DNA of 5,714 bases from Ruminococcaceae bacterium UBA3451 (GCA_002378845.1 DFRY01000070.1:38634-44347); one strand, 5' to 3'; positions 1 through 5,714 are shown, numbered from the stretch's first letter. Made by a program: numbers and translations. Notes: a model not told the origin generated them from the letters alone.

Positions 1-143
1 ATTTGGAAAAGCTGGCTGCTGAAAATTCGGTTTGGCTCCCGATTTCCCATGGTAAAACACTTTGCGGCTACAGAAGCAATGTGAATAACTTCTATTATCA
101 TATGACCGGCAATGTGTTCCTTTCCGGCGTATCAAAAAGCTGA
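1..143 (+). CDS. dppA: Peptide ABC transporter substrate-binding protein, C-terminal fragment (5' end outside window)
   Basis: Only the last 46 codons are present (first full codon at base 3, stop TGA 141-143). The translated tail contains VWLPISHGKTL, then YRSNV and MTGNVFLSGV. This is the usual ending of family 5 solute-binding proteins (DppA/OppA type): a 'W-x-P-hydrophobic' stretch, then a Tyr/Arg-containing segment, then a short hydrophobic end after 'TGN'. Such proteins are extracytoplasmic lipoproteins in Gram-positive bacteria that capture peptides and deliver them to the permease. Placement immediately upstream of dppBCDF strongly supports the role. The lipobox, signal peptide and ligand pocket lie outside the window, so substrate preference (di-, tri- or oligopeptide, or another family 5 ligand) cannot be judged. 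Confidence 0.85.
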   Translation, partial: LEKLAAENSVWLPISHGKTLCGYRSNVNNFYYHMTGNVFLSGVSKS

Positions 144-189
144 TTGACAGCAAAATCCATACAGAAGTATCTGGCTGAATGAAACAATC

Positions 190-231
190 TGCCGGAAGTT
201 GTTTTCTACGACTTCCGGCATAAATCTTTTT
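190..231 (+). terminator. Intercistronic hairpin between dppA and dppB (partial terminator or mRNA-stabilising stem)
   Basis: Left arm TGCCGGAAGTTG (190-201) pairs with right arm CGACTTCCGGCA (209-220). This is a 12-bp stem with one U-G wobble and a 7-nt loop, followed by a T5 run at 227-231. The T run is separated from the stem by six bases (TAAATC), so it is a suboptimal intrinsic terminator. By analogy with other binding-protein operons, such stems give partial termination or protect the upstream mRNA from 3' decay, so that the binding protein is made in excess over the permeases. That role is inference; the stem itself is directly visible. Confidence 0.7.
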
Positions 232-246
232 CGGAAGAACACAACG

Positions 247-252
247 AAAGGT
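247..252 (+). promoter_or_regulatory. Ribosome binding site of dppB
   Basis: AAAGGT lies about 10 bases before ATG 262. It is a moderate Shine-Dalgarno sequence and supports ATG 262 as the start. An in-frame TTG at 199 would add 21 residues, but it falls inside the intercistronic hairpin and has no purine-rich site before it. Confidence 0.6.
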
Positions 253-261
253 AGTTATCCA

Positions 262-1278
262 ATGTTCAAATATATTATCAAGCGCATTTTGATGCTGATT
301 CCGGTTCTTCTCGGGGTATCCATCATTGTGTTTCTGATTATGCGTGTTTTCTCGCCGGACCCTGCACCTATCGTGCTTGGTCAGCATGCGACCGTTGAAG
401 CGGCCAACCAGTGGCGTGAAGCAAACGGACTGAACGCACCGCTTTATATTCAGTATTTCAATTTTCTGAAGGGTGCCCTTACCGGAAATTTGGGAACATC
501 GTATTACACGAAAACCCCTGTTACACAGGAAATTTTCTCCCGTTTCCCGGCTACCATTGAGCTTGCGATTGCCGCGATTGTTTTCGCTTCCATCATTGGT
601 ATTCTGATCGGTGTTATTTCCGCCGTGAAGAAGAATTCCATTTTCGACAGCGCCGGAATGATGCTTGCTTTGGTCGGCGTTTCCATGCCTATTTTCTGGC
701 TTGGTATTTTGCTGATTATCCTGTTTGCCGGTGTGTGGCATGTTCTCCCATCGGGCGGACGAATCGATCCTCTTCTGCAGCCGGTGGGCGGCAGCGGGCT
801 TTACCTGCTTGACACGCTTTCTATGGGTGATATGGAAGCCTTTACCGACGCGCTGAAACATCTGATTCTTCCCGCGCTGGCACTTGGCATGTACTCCATG
901 GCCATTATTACCAGAATGACCCGTTCCAGCATGCTGGAAACATTAAATCAGGATTACATACGCACTGCCCGCGCAAAGGGCGTTTCCGAACGCAAAGTGG
1001 TTTCGCACCATGCTCTGCGCAACGCAATGATTCCGGTTACCACGGTCATCGGCTTACAGCTCGGTTCCCTTCTGGGCGGCGCTGTGCTGACGGAAACAGT
1101 GTTTTCCTGGCCGGGCATCGGCAATTACACCGTGCAGTGTATTTTAAAATCGGACTTCCCTGTGGTGCAGGGCGTCGTGCTGCTTATTGCTTGTATTTTT
1201 GTACTGATTAATCTTGTGGTGGATGTTGTTTATGCGTTTATTGATCCCCGCATTAAAATTTCGAAAAAGGAGGTTTAG
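262..1278 (+). CDS. dppB: Peptide ABC transporter permease DppB
   Basis: 338 residues, close to the roughly 339 of E. coli DppB and longer than OppB (about 306). It is one of two membrane subunits forming the peptide channel in the cytoplasmic membrane. The N-terminus (MFKYIIKRILMLIPVLLGVS) is the typical start of this permease family, with the first membrane helix at about 9-29. An extracytoplasmic segment follows with the conserved stretch GLNAPLYIQYFNFLKG (56-71). The remaining helices lie at about 99-121, 133-157, 199-219, 255-277 and 303-327. The EAA loop that docks on the ATPase is at 231-254 (DYIRTARAKG...ALRN, with the conserved Ala and Gly). The insert at about 166-198 is typical of the DppB-like branch. 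The end of the gene carries the ribosome binding site of dppC. Nickel or glutathione importers share this fold, so the peptide substrate is inferred from the operon and lengths. Confidence 0.9.
   Translation: MFKYIIKRILMLIPVLLGVSIIVFLIMRVFSPDPAPIVLGQHATVEAANQWREANGLNAPLYIQYFNFLKGALTGNLGTSYYTKTPVTQEIFSRFPATIELAIAAIVFASIIGILIGVISAVKKNSIFDSAGMMLALVGVSMPIFWLGILLIILFAGVWHVLPSGGRIDPLLQPVGGSGLYLLDTLSMGDMEAFTDALKHLILPALALGMYSMAIITRMTRSSMLETLNQDYIRTARAKGVSERKVVSHHALRNAMIPVTTVIGLQLGSLLGGAVLTETVFSWPGIGNYTVQCILKSDFPVVQGVVLLIACIFVLINLVVDVVYAFIDPRIKISKKEV
1267..1273 (+). promoter_or_regulatory. Ribosome binding site of dppC
   Basis: AAGGAGG, a near-perfect Shine-Dalgarno sequence, sits in the last codons of dppB, 11 bases before ATG 1285. 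This supports coupled translation of the two permeases. Confidence 0.75.
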
Positions 1279-1284
1279 CTTGTT

Positions 1285-2199
1285 ATGAAACAGAACAAAG
1301 CGGAAGTATCGCAGGCGGAAGCTTCATTGCAGGCGGCCCCGGTTCTCGAAAAGCCGGAATCCCAACTGAAGGAAATGTGGGAGTCGCTGCGGGAAAATAA
1401 GGCTGCGGTTGCCGGTCTTTTCATCATATTGTTCCTTATTTTGGTTGCCCTTCTGGGACCGCTGATTATGCCTTATGACCCCAACCTTTCCGACATGACC
1501 CAAAGCTTTTTGCAGCCCGGTCCGCAGCATTGGTTCGGTACGGACCAGCTGGGCCGTGACATTTTCAGCAGAATTATTTCCGGTACCCGTATTTCACTAA
1601 CCGTTGGTTTGAGCGCGGTTGCTCTTTCCCTGACCATCGGTGTTATTCTCGGTTCCGTTGCAGGGTACCGCGGCGGAAAAACGGATACCATCATCATGCG
1701 TTTTATGGATATGATGCTTGCTATTCCGTCCATTCTTCTTGCGATTGCTTTTATGGCAGCCTTGGGAAAGGGCATTGATAAGGCGGTTATTGCGATCGGT
1801 TTGGTTTCTATTCCGGAATACGCGCGTATTGTACGCGGGTGCATCCTTTCCGTAAAAGAAAATGATTATGTACAGGCGGCGCGCGTAATTGGAAATAAGA
1901 GCAGCCGCATCATTTTTAAACACATTCTTCCCAATGTAATGTCATCCATTGTGGTTCGTGCCACATTGGGTATTTCTACTGCGGTGCTTGATACCGCGGC
2001 TCTTGGTTTCCTTGGCCTTGGCGTACAGCCGCCTGCGGCGGAATGGGGCGATATGCTGGGCCGCGCAAGAGGGTTCATTTTCACTGCGCCTTACACGCTC
2101 ATTTTCCCCGGTATCGCAATTACCATTACGGTGCTGGCATTTAACCTTCTGGGCGACGGTCTGCGCGACGCGCTTGACCCGAAATCCAGAAAGAATTAG
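1285..2199 (+). CDS. dppC: Peptide ABC transporter permease DppC
   Basis: 304 residues, the usual size for DppC/OppC (about 300). Second membrane subunit of the importer, pairing with DppB. A hydrophilic N-terminal tail of about 35 residues rich in Glu, Gln and Ala precedes the OppC-type N-terminal region (SLRENKAAVAG at 34-44, first helix about 40-62). The family hallmark HWFGTDQLGRD is at 82-92. The binding-protein-dependent permease domain follows, with helices near 104-126, 142-160, 164-177, 219-241 and 269-291. The EAA loop is at 194-217 (DYVQAARVIG...HILPN). The segment ALGFLGLGVQPPAAEWG (239-255) and the ending NLLGDGLRDALDP (287-299) are diagnostic of this subfamily. It starts 6 bp after dppB, and dppD starts 13 bp after it, so it belongs to the same operon. 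Substrate class is inferred from context. Confidence 0.92.
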   Translation: MKQNKAEVSQAEASLQAAPVLEKPESQLKEMWESLRENKAAVAGLFIILFLILVALLGPLIMPYDPNLSDMTQSFLQPGPQHWFGTDQLGRDIFSRIISGTRISLTVGLSAVALSLTIGVILGSVAGYRGGKTDTIIMRFMDMMLAIPSILLAIAFMAALGKGIDKAVIAIGLVSIPEYARIVRGCILSVKENDYVQAARVIGNKSSRIIFKHILPNVMSSIVVRATLGISTAVLDTAALGFLGLGVQPPAAEWGDMLGRARGFIFTAPYTLIFPGIAITITVLAFNLLGDGLRDALDPKSRKN

Positions 2200-2201
2200 G
2201 C

Positions 2202-2206
2202 GGTGA
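2202..2206 (+). promoter_or_regulatory. Weak ribosome binding site of dppD
   Basis: GGTGA lies 6 bases upstream of ATG 2213. It is weaker than the sites of dppC and dppF, so dppD translation may lean on coupling from dppC, whose stop codon is at 2197-2199. Confidence 0.5.
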
Positions 2207-2212
2207 AATATT

Positions 2213-3199
2213 ATGCTACTTGAAGTGAATCATTTAAAAACAGAATTTAAGCTGAAACGCGGAATCGTTAATGCGGTTAATGATATCAGTTTTTCCATCG
2301 ATAAGGGTGAAATCCTTGCTATCGTGGGCGAATCCGGCTCCGGAAAAAGCGTAACGTCTCTTTCTGTTATGGGCCTATTGCAGGAGCCCGGCAAGGTAAC
2401 GCAGGGTGAAATCCTGTTTAAAGGCGAAGACCTGCTGAAAAAAAACAAAGCGGAAATGCAGGCGGTGCGCGGCGACCAGATTTCCATGATATTTCAGGAG
2501 CCAATGACTTCGCTGAACCCGGTTTATCGAATTAAAGATCAGATTATGGAAACCATCATGACCCACATGAAGCTTTCCAAAAAAGAAGCGCTGGAGCGCA
2601 CCATACATATGCTTGATATTGTCGGAATTCCATCCGCAAAGGAACGCGCAAGCGATTATCCGCACCAGATGAGCGGCGGTATGCGGCAAAGAGTTATGAC
2701 CGCTATGGCGCTGGCCTGCCGGCCGGAGCTGCTGATTGCGGACGAACCGACAACGGCGCTGGACGTAACCATTCAGGCGCAGATTCTTGACTTGCTTTAC
2801 CAGATGCGTGAAAAATTCAATATGGCTGTGCTGCTTATTACTCATGACCTGGGCGTAGTTTCCGAAGCGGCGGACCGTGTTATTGTCATGTATTGCGGTA
2901 AAATCGTAGAAGAAGCGGAGGTTCGCAATCTGTTCGAAAACCCGCTGCATCCTTACACCCTCGGCCTTTTGAAGTCCATTCCCCGGCTGGAAGACGACAG
3001 TGACGAGCCGCTGTACATGATTAAGGGTATGGTACCGAACCCGCTGCATATGCCGGACGGCTGTGCGTTTTCTGACCGGTGCGACCAGTGCATGGAACGC
3101 TGCCGCCATGAAATTCCCGAGTTAATTGAAAAGGACGGCCACAAGGTTCGCTGCTTCCTTTATGATAACGAACAGGAGGAGGTGCAGGAGAATGAGTGA
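2213..3199 (+). CDS. dppD: Peptide ABC transporter ATP-binding protein DppD
   Basis: 328 residues, matching DppD (about 327). Cytoplasmic ATPase that pairs with DppF to power import. Core motifs are intact: Walker A GESGSGKS (39-46), Q-loop Gln95 in QEPMTSLNP, signature SGGMRQ (154-159), Walker B LLIADE (173-178) with D-loop TALD (181-184), and switch His211 in LLITHD. The C-terminal oligopeptide-transporter domain begins at HPYTLGLL (246-253). Its conserved cysteines are Cys284, Cys290, Cys297 and Cys314, with an extra Cys293. In characterised DppD-type ATPases this region binds a [4Fe-4S] cluster, so one is expected here, but that is inference. The acidic tail (321-328) encodes the ribosome binding site of dppF, and the gene overlaps dppF by 8 bp. 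Confidence 0.95.
   Translation: MLLEVNHLKTEFKLKRGIVNAVNDISFSIDKGEILAIVGESGSGKSVTSLSVMGLLQEPGKVTQGEILFKGEDLLKKNKAEMQAVRGDQISMIFQEPMTSLNPVYRIKDQIMETIMTHMKLSKKEALERTIHMLDIVGIPSAKERASDYPHQMSGGMRQRVMTAMALACRPELLIADEPTTALDVTIQAQILDLLYQMREKFNMAVLLITHDLGVVSEAADRVIVMYCGKIVEEAEVRNLFENPLHPYTLGLLKSIPRLEDDSDEPLYMIKGMVPNPLHMPDGCAFSDRCDQCMERCRHEIPELIEKDGHKVRCFLYDNEQEEVQENE
3177..3183 (+). promoter_or_regulatory. Ribosome binding site of dppF, inside dppD
   Basis: A purine run AGGAGGAGGTG (3174-3184) contains AGGAGGT eight bases before ATG 3192, an ideal spacing. A second CAGGAG (3185-3190) directly abuts the start. This decides ATG 3192 over the in-frame upstream TTG at 3126, which would add 22 residues of unlikely basic sequence and has no good site. 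Confidence 0.8.
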
Positions 3200-4166
3200 A
3201 GAAGTATTGGTTGAAGTAAAAAATCTGGCGAAGTATTTTAATTTGGAAAACGACTTTTTGGGCCGCCCAACCTCTGTTCTGAAAGCGGTAGACGATGTTT
3301 CCTTTCAAATTCACAAAGGGGAAGCATTCGGTCTTGTGGGAGAATCCGGCTGCGGAAAAACGACCATCGGAAAAATGCTCGTAAACCTTTATACTCCGAC
3401 AAAGGGCGAAATTCTGTTTGACGGAACCGAGCTGACGAAGCTCTCCGCTGCAAAGCGCCGCGCATACTGCAAAAATATTCAGTTGATTTTCCAGGATCCT
3501 TATGCGTCGCTGAACCCCAGAATGACAGTCGGTGATATTATTGCGGAGCCAATCCGAATCAATAACCTGCTGCCAAAAGATCAGATTGAAAAAAGGGTGA
3601 CATATCTTTTAAACTGTGTCGGCCTTGCAAACCATCAGCGCAACCGCTACCCGCATGAGTTTTCCGGCGGCCAGCGTCAGCGTGTCGGCATTGCCCGTGC
3701 ATTGGCCGTGGAACCGAAGCTGATTGTGTGTGACGAACCGGTTTCCGCGTTGGATGTTTCCATTCAGGCGCAGGTGCTGAACTTGTTGGATGAGCTGAAA
3801 GCGGAATTCGGCCTTACCTATTTGTTTATTGCCCATGGCCTGAACGTGGTAAAGCACATCAGCGACCGTGTGGGTGTTATGTACCTTGGTAAGTTGGTGG
3901 AAATCGCGCCCAAAAAGGAACTGTATTCGAACCCGATGCATCCTTACACACAGGCTTTGCTCTCCGCAATTCCTTTTATCGGCCCGACCAAGAACAAGCA
4001 GCGCATTATTCTTTCCGGTGATGTGCCAAGTCCGATCAATCCGCCGGACGGCTGCCGCTTCTGCTCCCGCTGCTTTAAAAAGATGGACGTCTGTGACAAA
4101 GTGGAACCCGTTCTGTGTGAAGTTACTCCCGGCCATTTTGTGGCTTGCCACCTTTATCAGCAATAA
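3192..4166 (+). CDS. dppF: Peptide ABC transporter ATP-binding protein DppF
   Basis: 324 residues, slightly shorter than E. coli DppF/OppF (about 334). Second cytoplasmic ATPase of the importer. Motifs: Walker A GESGCGKT (50-57), Q-loop Gln101 in FQDPYASLNPR, signature SGGQRQ (158-163), Walker B LIVCDE (177-182) with SALD, and switch His215. The residue after the switch His is Gly216, where the family normally has Asp (AHGL rather than AHDL). The C-terminal peptide-transporter domain starts at HPYTQALLSAIP (250-261). Conserved cysteines are Cys288, Cys294, Cys301 and Cys319, with extra Cys291 and Cys309, again compatible with an Fe-S site. The start overlaps the end of dppD (ATGAGTGA, 3192-3199), which indicates translational coupling. 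It is the last gene of the operon, and a terminator hairpin begins about 20 bp after its stop. Confidence 0.95.
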   Translation: MSEEVLVEVKNLAKYFNLENDFLGRPTSVLKAVDDVSFQIHKGEAFGLVGESGCGKTTIGKMLVNLYTPTKGEILFDGTELTKLSAAKRRAYCKNIQLIFQDPYASLNPRMTVGDIIAEPIRINNLLPKDQIEKRVTYLLNCVGLANHQRNRYPHEFSGGQRQRVGIARALAVEPKLIVCDEPVSALDVSIQAQVLNLLDELKAEFGLTYLFIAHGLNVVKHISDRVGVMYLGKLVEIAPKKELYSNPMHPYTQALLSAIPFIGPTKNKQRIILSGDVPSPINPPDGCRFCSRCFKKMDVCDKVEPVLCEVTPGHFVACHLYQQ

Positions 4167-4185
4167 TGTTTTGATTTGTATTGTT

Positions 4186-4219
4186 TAGCCGGCCTGTATT
4201 AGCACAGGTCGGCTGTTTT
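4186..4219 (+). terminator. Intrinsic terminator after dppF
   Basis: Left arm AGCCGGCCTGT (4187-4197) pairs with right arm ACAGGTCGGCT (4204-4214), with one G-U wobble and a 6-nt loop. A further possible U-G pair (T4186 with G4215) leads directly into TTTT (4216-4219). The U tract is short, but the GC-rich stem and the position 20 bp after the dppF stop make it a credible end of the peptide transporter operon. Confidence 0.8.
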
Positions 4220-4236
4220 GCTATAGTTCAAAACCT

Positions 4237-4249
4237 CAGTATATTACTG
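4237..4249. repeat. Short dyad upstream of the second promoter (possible operator)
   Basis: CAGTA-TAT-TACTG is a perfect inverted repeat with 5-bp arms. It lies just upstream of where the -35 element of the 4270-4278 promoter would be. It could be a regulator binding site, but arms this short arise by chance in AT-rich spacers. No second copy was noticed in the window. Confidence 0.25.
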
Positions 4250-4269
4250 TCGTATTGCGTATTTTCTTA

Positions 4270-4278
4270 TGATATAAT
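4270..4278 (+). promoter_or_regulatory. Extended -10 promoter of the membrane-protein pair
   Basis: TGATATAAT is an exact extended -10 element (TGnTATAAT) for the housekeeping sigma factor. At the expected 16-18 bp spacing upstream no good -35 hexamer is visible (TCGTAT at 17 bp), consistent with reliance on the extended -10. Transcription would start near 4285, giving a leader of about 25 nt. The surrounding region (4220-4295) is markedly more AT-rich than the genes. Confidence 0.7.
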
Positions 4279-4295
4279 ATAAAAAATCAGAAAAT

Positions 4296-4302
4296 AAGGA
4301 GG
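4296..4302 (+). promoter_or_regulatory. Strong ribosome binding site of the 4309 gene
   Basis: AAGGAGG, followed by another G, lies 6 bases before ATG 4309. It is near-consensus and confirms the start. Confidence 0.8.
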
Positions 4303-4308
4303 GTATCT

Positions 4309-5025
4309 ATGGACTTTAAAAACGGTACATTTATGTATTTGCTGGGCGGAATCGTAGGAATTTTTGTGATTGTACAGTCCCTTTACTTTCTTTTTAAAGC
4401 GGTCAAACGAGGAAAAGAATTGGAAATTGACGGCACGGTTATGAAGAAAACAGTCGTTTCCAGTGCTGTGTTTGCCATATTGCCGTCGGTTTCCATATTG
4501 CTGGGACTGATTACGCTGTCCTACTCGCTCGGACTTCCCCTTCCGTGGATTCGGCTGAGTGTGATCGGTGCGGTCACATACGAATTGCCCGCTGCTACCG
4601 CCGCGCTGAATGCGTTGGGGAAAAGCATTTCCGCACCGGTGAGCGACCCAGCTGCTTTTACGGCGGTCGTATGGGTTATGACGATTGGCTGCATTACGCC
4701 CCTCCTTATCATTCCTTTGTTTCTGAAAAAGATTTTGGGCGGTATCGGCAGTATTCGCAAGAAAGACAATCACTGGGGCGATTTATTCCTGACTGCTATG
4801 TTTCTTGGAATGATTGCGGCGTTCCTTGGCATGGGAATTTCCGGCGGGCCGCTGTCGGTTCTTACCTTACTCAGTTCCGCTGCCATTATGGCAGTGTGCG
4901 GTCTTTTAGTGAAAGTAAAAAAGATAAATTGGCTGGAAAATTTCGCGCTTCCGCTTAGCATGTTGGGCGCGATGGGACTGGCGGTTCTTTATGCAAATGT
5001 TTTGCCGCCGCAATTGCTGAAATGA
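4309..5025 (+). CDS. DUF5058-like polytopic membrane protein, function unknown
   Basis: 238 residues, mostly hydrophobic, with about seven predicted membrane segments by eye: 7-29, 49-73, 79-100, 115-139, 157-177, 181-203 and 210-232. No signal peptide or soluble domain is seen. A basic cytoplasmic-looking loop follows the first helix (KAVKRGKELEIDG, 30-42). A central motif combines WIRLSVIGAVTYELP (80-94) with an Ala-rich stretch. A second charged loop (149-158, RKKDNHWGD) divides the protein into two halves. The length, the early 'FLFKAVKRGKE' loop and the 'RLSVIGAVTYE' segment recall the DUF5058 family from clostridia, which has no assigned function. That is recognition from memory, not a search result. 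The gene has its own extended -10 promoter and strong RBS, and it is followed 13 bp later by another membrane-protein gene, suggesting a paired transporter or channel. The substrate is unknown; proximity to a peptide importer is only weak evidence. Confidence 0.7.
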   Translation: MDFKNGTFMYLLGGIVGIFVIVQSLYFLFKAVKRGKELEIDGTVMKKTVVSSAVFAILPSVSILLGLITLSYSLGLPLPWIRLSVIGAVTYELPAATAALNALGKSISAPVSDPAAFTAVVWVMTIGCITPLLIIPLFLKKILGGIGSIRKKDNHWGDLFLTAMFLGMIAAFLGMGISGGPLSVLTLLSSAAIMAVCGLLVKVKKINWLENFALPLSMLGAMGLAVLYANVLPPQLLK

Positions 5026-5031
5026 GGGGGA
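5024..5031 (+). promoter_or_regulatory. Ribosome binding site of the 5039 gene
   Basis: GAGGGGGA overlaps the stop codon of the preceding gene and lies 7 bases before ATG 5039. An ATG at 5032 is out of frame with this gene. The arrangement suggests translational coupling of the two membrane proteins. Confidence 0.6.
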
Positions 5032-5038
5032 ATGGGGA

Positions 5039-5704
5039 ATGAACAGAAAAGGGAAGAATTATGAAGAGCAGGTTCATACATACGGCCGAATCTGGATGGT
5101 TTCCGCACTGATTATGATGCTGCTGGTACCTGTTTCCATGTGCAGTTATTTCGGCGCATGGCCGGGCTTTGTTCCTGTTCTGAAAGGACTGCTGGGGGTT
5201 GCGCCGATTTATTGGGTTGTGTGCACCATTGAGGTGTTTACCTATGCGCCGATGCTGGGCAGCGGCGGAACGTACCTTGCATTTGTAACGGGGAACATTA
5301 CTAATCTGAAAGCGCCTGCCGCCATTAACGCTATGCAGACGGCCGACGTAAAACCGGGCACAGAAAAAGGAGAAGTCATTTCTACCATTGCCATTGCGAC
5401 TACCTCTATTGTTACCACTATTATTTTAGCACTGGGGGTCTTTTTGTTCGCGCAGATGGCGCCGGTACTGAATTCCCCCATGTTACAGCCGGCGTTTAAA
5501 AATATTCTTCCTGCGCTGTTCGGGGCGTTGGGTGTGGTGTATATTGCGAAAAACTGGAAGGTCGCCGTTACCCCACTTGCGTTTATGATTTTGCTGTTTG
5601 TAGCGGTACCGTCACTTGCGAGTTCCGTCAGCGTTTTGGTTCCGGTGGGTGCGCTGATCAGCATCGGTGCGGCAAGAGTACTTTATAAGAAGGGCAGGGT
5701 GTAA
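5039..5704 (+). CDS. Conserved-looking polytopic membrane protein, partner of the DUF5058-like protein
   Basis: 221 residues. I do not recognise a named family. A hydrophilic N-terminus (MNRKGKNYEEQVHTYGR) precedes about six hydrophobic segments: 17-38, 44-70, 112-139, 152-171, 173-193 and 195-215. It ends in a basic tail (YKKGRV), suggesting a cytoplasmic C-terminus. The most distinctive stretch lies between the second and third segments: YAPMLGSGGTY (69-79) followed by FVTGNITNLKAPAAINAM (82-99). It is glycine-rich with polar Asn/Thr residues, the kind of broken-helix or re-entrant element found in secondary transporters. The charged loop DVKPGTEKGE (103-112) follows. The gene starts 13 bp after the DUF5058-like gene and shares its transcript, so the two products probably form one complex. 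Function and substrate cannot be stated. Both termini are inside the window and no frameshift is evident. Confidence 0.75.
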   Translation: MNRKGKNYEEQVHTYGRIWMVSALIMMLLVPVSMCSYFGAWPGFVPVLKGLLGVAPIYWVVCTIEVFTYAPMLGSGGTYLAFVTGNITNLKAPAAINAMQTADVKPGTEKGEVISTIAIATTSIVTTIILALGVFLFAQMAPVLNSPMLQPAFKNILPALFGALGVVYIAKNWKVAVTPLAFMILLFVAVPSLASSVSVLVPVGALISIGAARVLYKKGRV

Positions 5705-5714
5705 AGAGGATGAT

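Noticed and set aside
144..189. Possible promoter between dppA and dppB
   Set aside because: No paired -35/-10 elements are recognisable. The dppB gene is most simply served by read-through from upstream.
199..261. In-frame N-terminal extension of dppB from TTG 199
   Set aside because: The start would lie inside the intercistronic hairpin, has no ribosome binding site, and adds 21 residues that do not fit the family N-terminus. ATG 262 has an AAAGG site and gives the normal length.
2375..3109. Long antisense open frame opposite dppD
   Set aside because: Its His/Arg/Asn/Phe-rich composition is typical of the antisense shadow of a conserved gene. No RBS or family resemblance is seen, and dppD is certain.
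3126..3191. In-frame N-terminal extension of dppF from TTG 3126
   Set aside because: It overlaps the coding end of dppD, encodes an unlikely Arg-rich stretch, and ignores the ideal AGGAGGT before ATG 3192.
3609..4163. Antisense open frame opposite dppF
   Set aside because: It has the same shadow composition and lies wholly over conserved ATPase motifs on the + strand.
4880..4894. Palindrome CTGCCATTATGGCAG
   Set aside because: It is short, lies within coding sequence, has no T-run and no repeat elsewhere; probably chance.
4545..4958. Overlapping + strand open frame inside the DUF5058-like gene
   Set aside because: It is a frame-shifted shadow with low-hydrophobicity, Arg/Cys/Tyr-rich sequence and no RBS. 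The 4309-5025 frame has clear membrane helices and a strong RBS.

Overview
The window looks like chromosomal DNA from a Gram-positive, low-to-moderate GC Firmicute, most likely a clostridial-class anaerobe (Oscillospiraceae/Ruminococcaceae-like). The reasons are strong AGGAGG-type ribosome binding sites, tightly packed co-directional genes, base composition near 50% GC by eye, and the protein style. The genus cannot be fixed from the sequence alone. Every supported gene is on the + strand.

Bases 1-4219 hold most of a peptide ABC importer operon in the classic order dppA-B-C-D-F. The first 143 bases are the C-terminal tail of a family 5 peptide-binding lipoprotein. A hairpin and a 118-bp gap follow. 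Then come two permeases (dppB, dppC) and two ATPases (dppD, dppF), separated by 6 and 13 bp and, for dppD/dppF, overlapping by 8 bp. The binding protein would capture peptides outside the cell, DppB/DppC form the channel, and DppD/DppF form the ATPase heterodimer. Both ATPases carry all core ABC motifs and the C-terminal oligopeptide-transporter domain with conserved cysteines, a likely [4Fe-4S] site. The operon ends at a hairpin at about 4186-4219.

Bases 4220-5714 form a second transcription unit. An extended -10 promoter (4270-4278) and a strong Shine-Dalgarno sequence precede two consecutive genes for polytopic membrane proteins. The first resembles the uncharacterised DUF5058 family. The second I do not recognise beyond its being a conserved-looking membrane protein. 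They are 13 bp apart and look translationally linked, so a two-component membrane transporter of unknown substrate is the simplest reading. The unit probably continues past the right edge, because a purine-rich RBS-like sequence lies in the last 10 bases.

No rRNA, tRNA, CRISPR array, insertion sequence or phage-like feature was seen. Most of the window is ordinary. The part least explained by known biology is the membrane-protein pair at 4309-5704.
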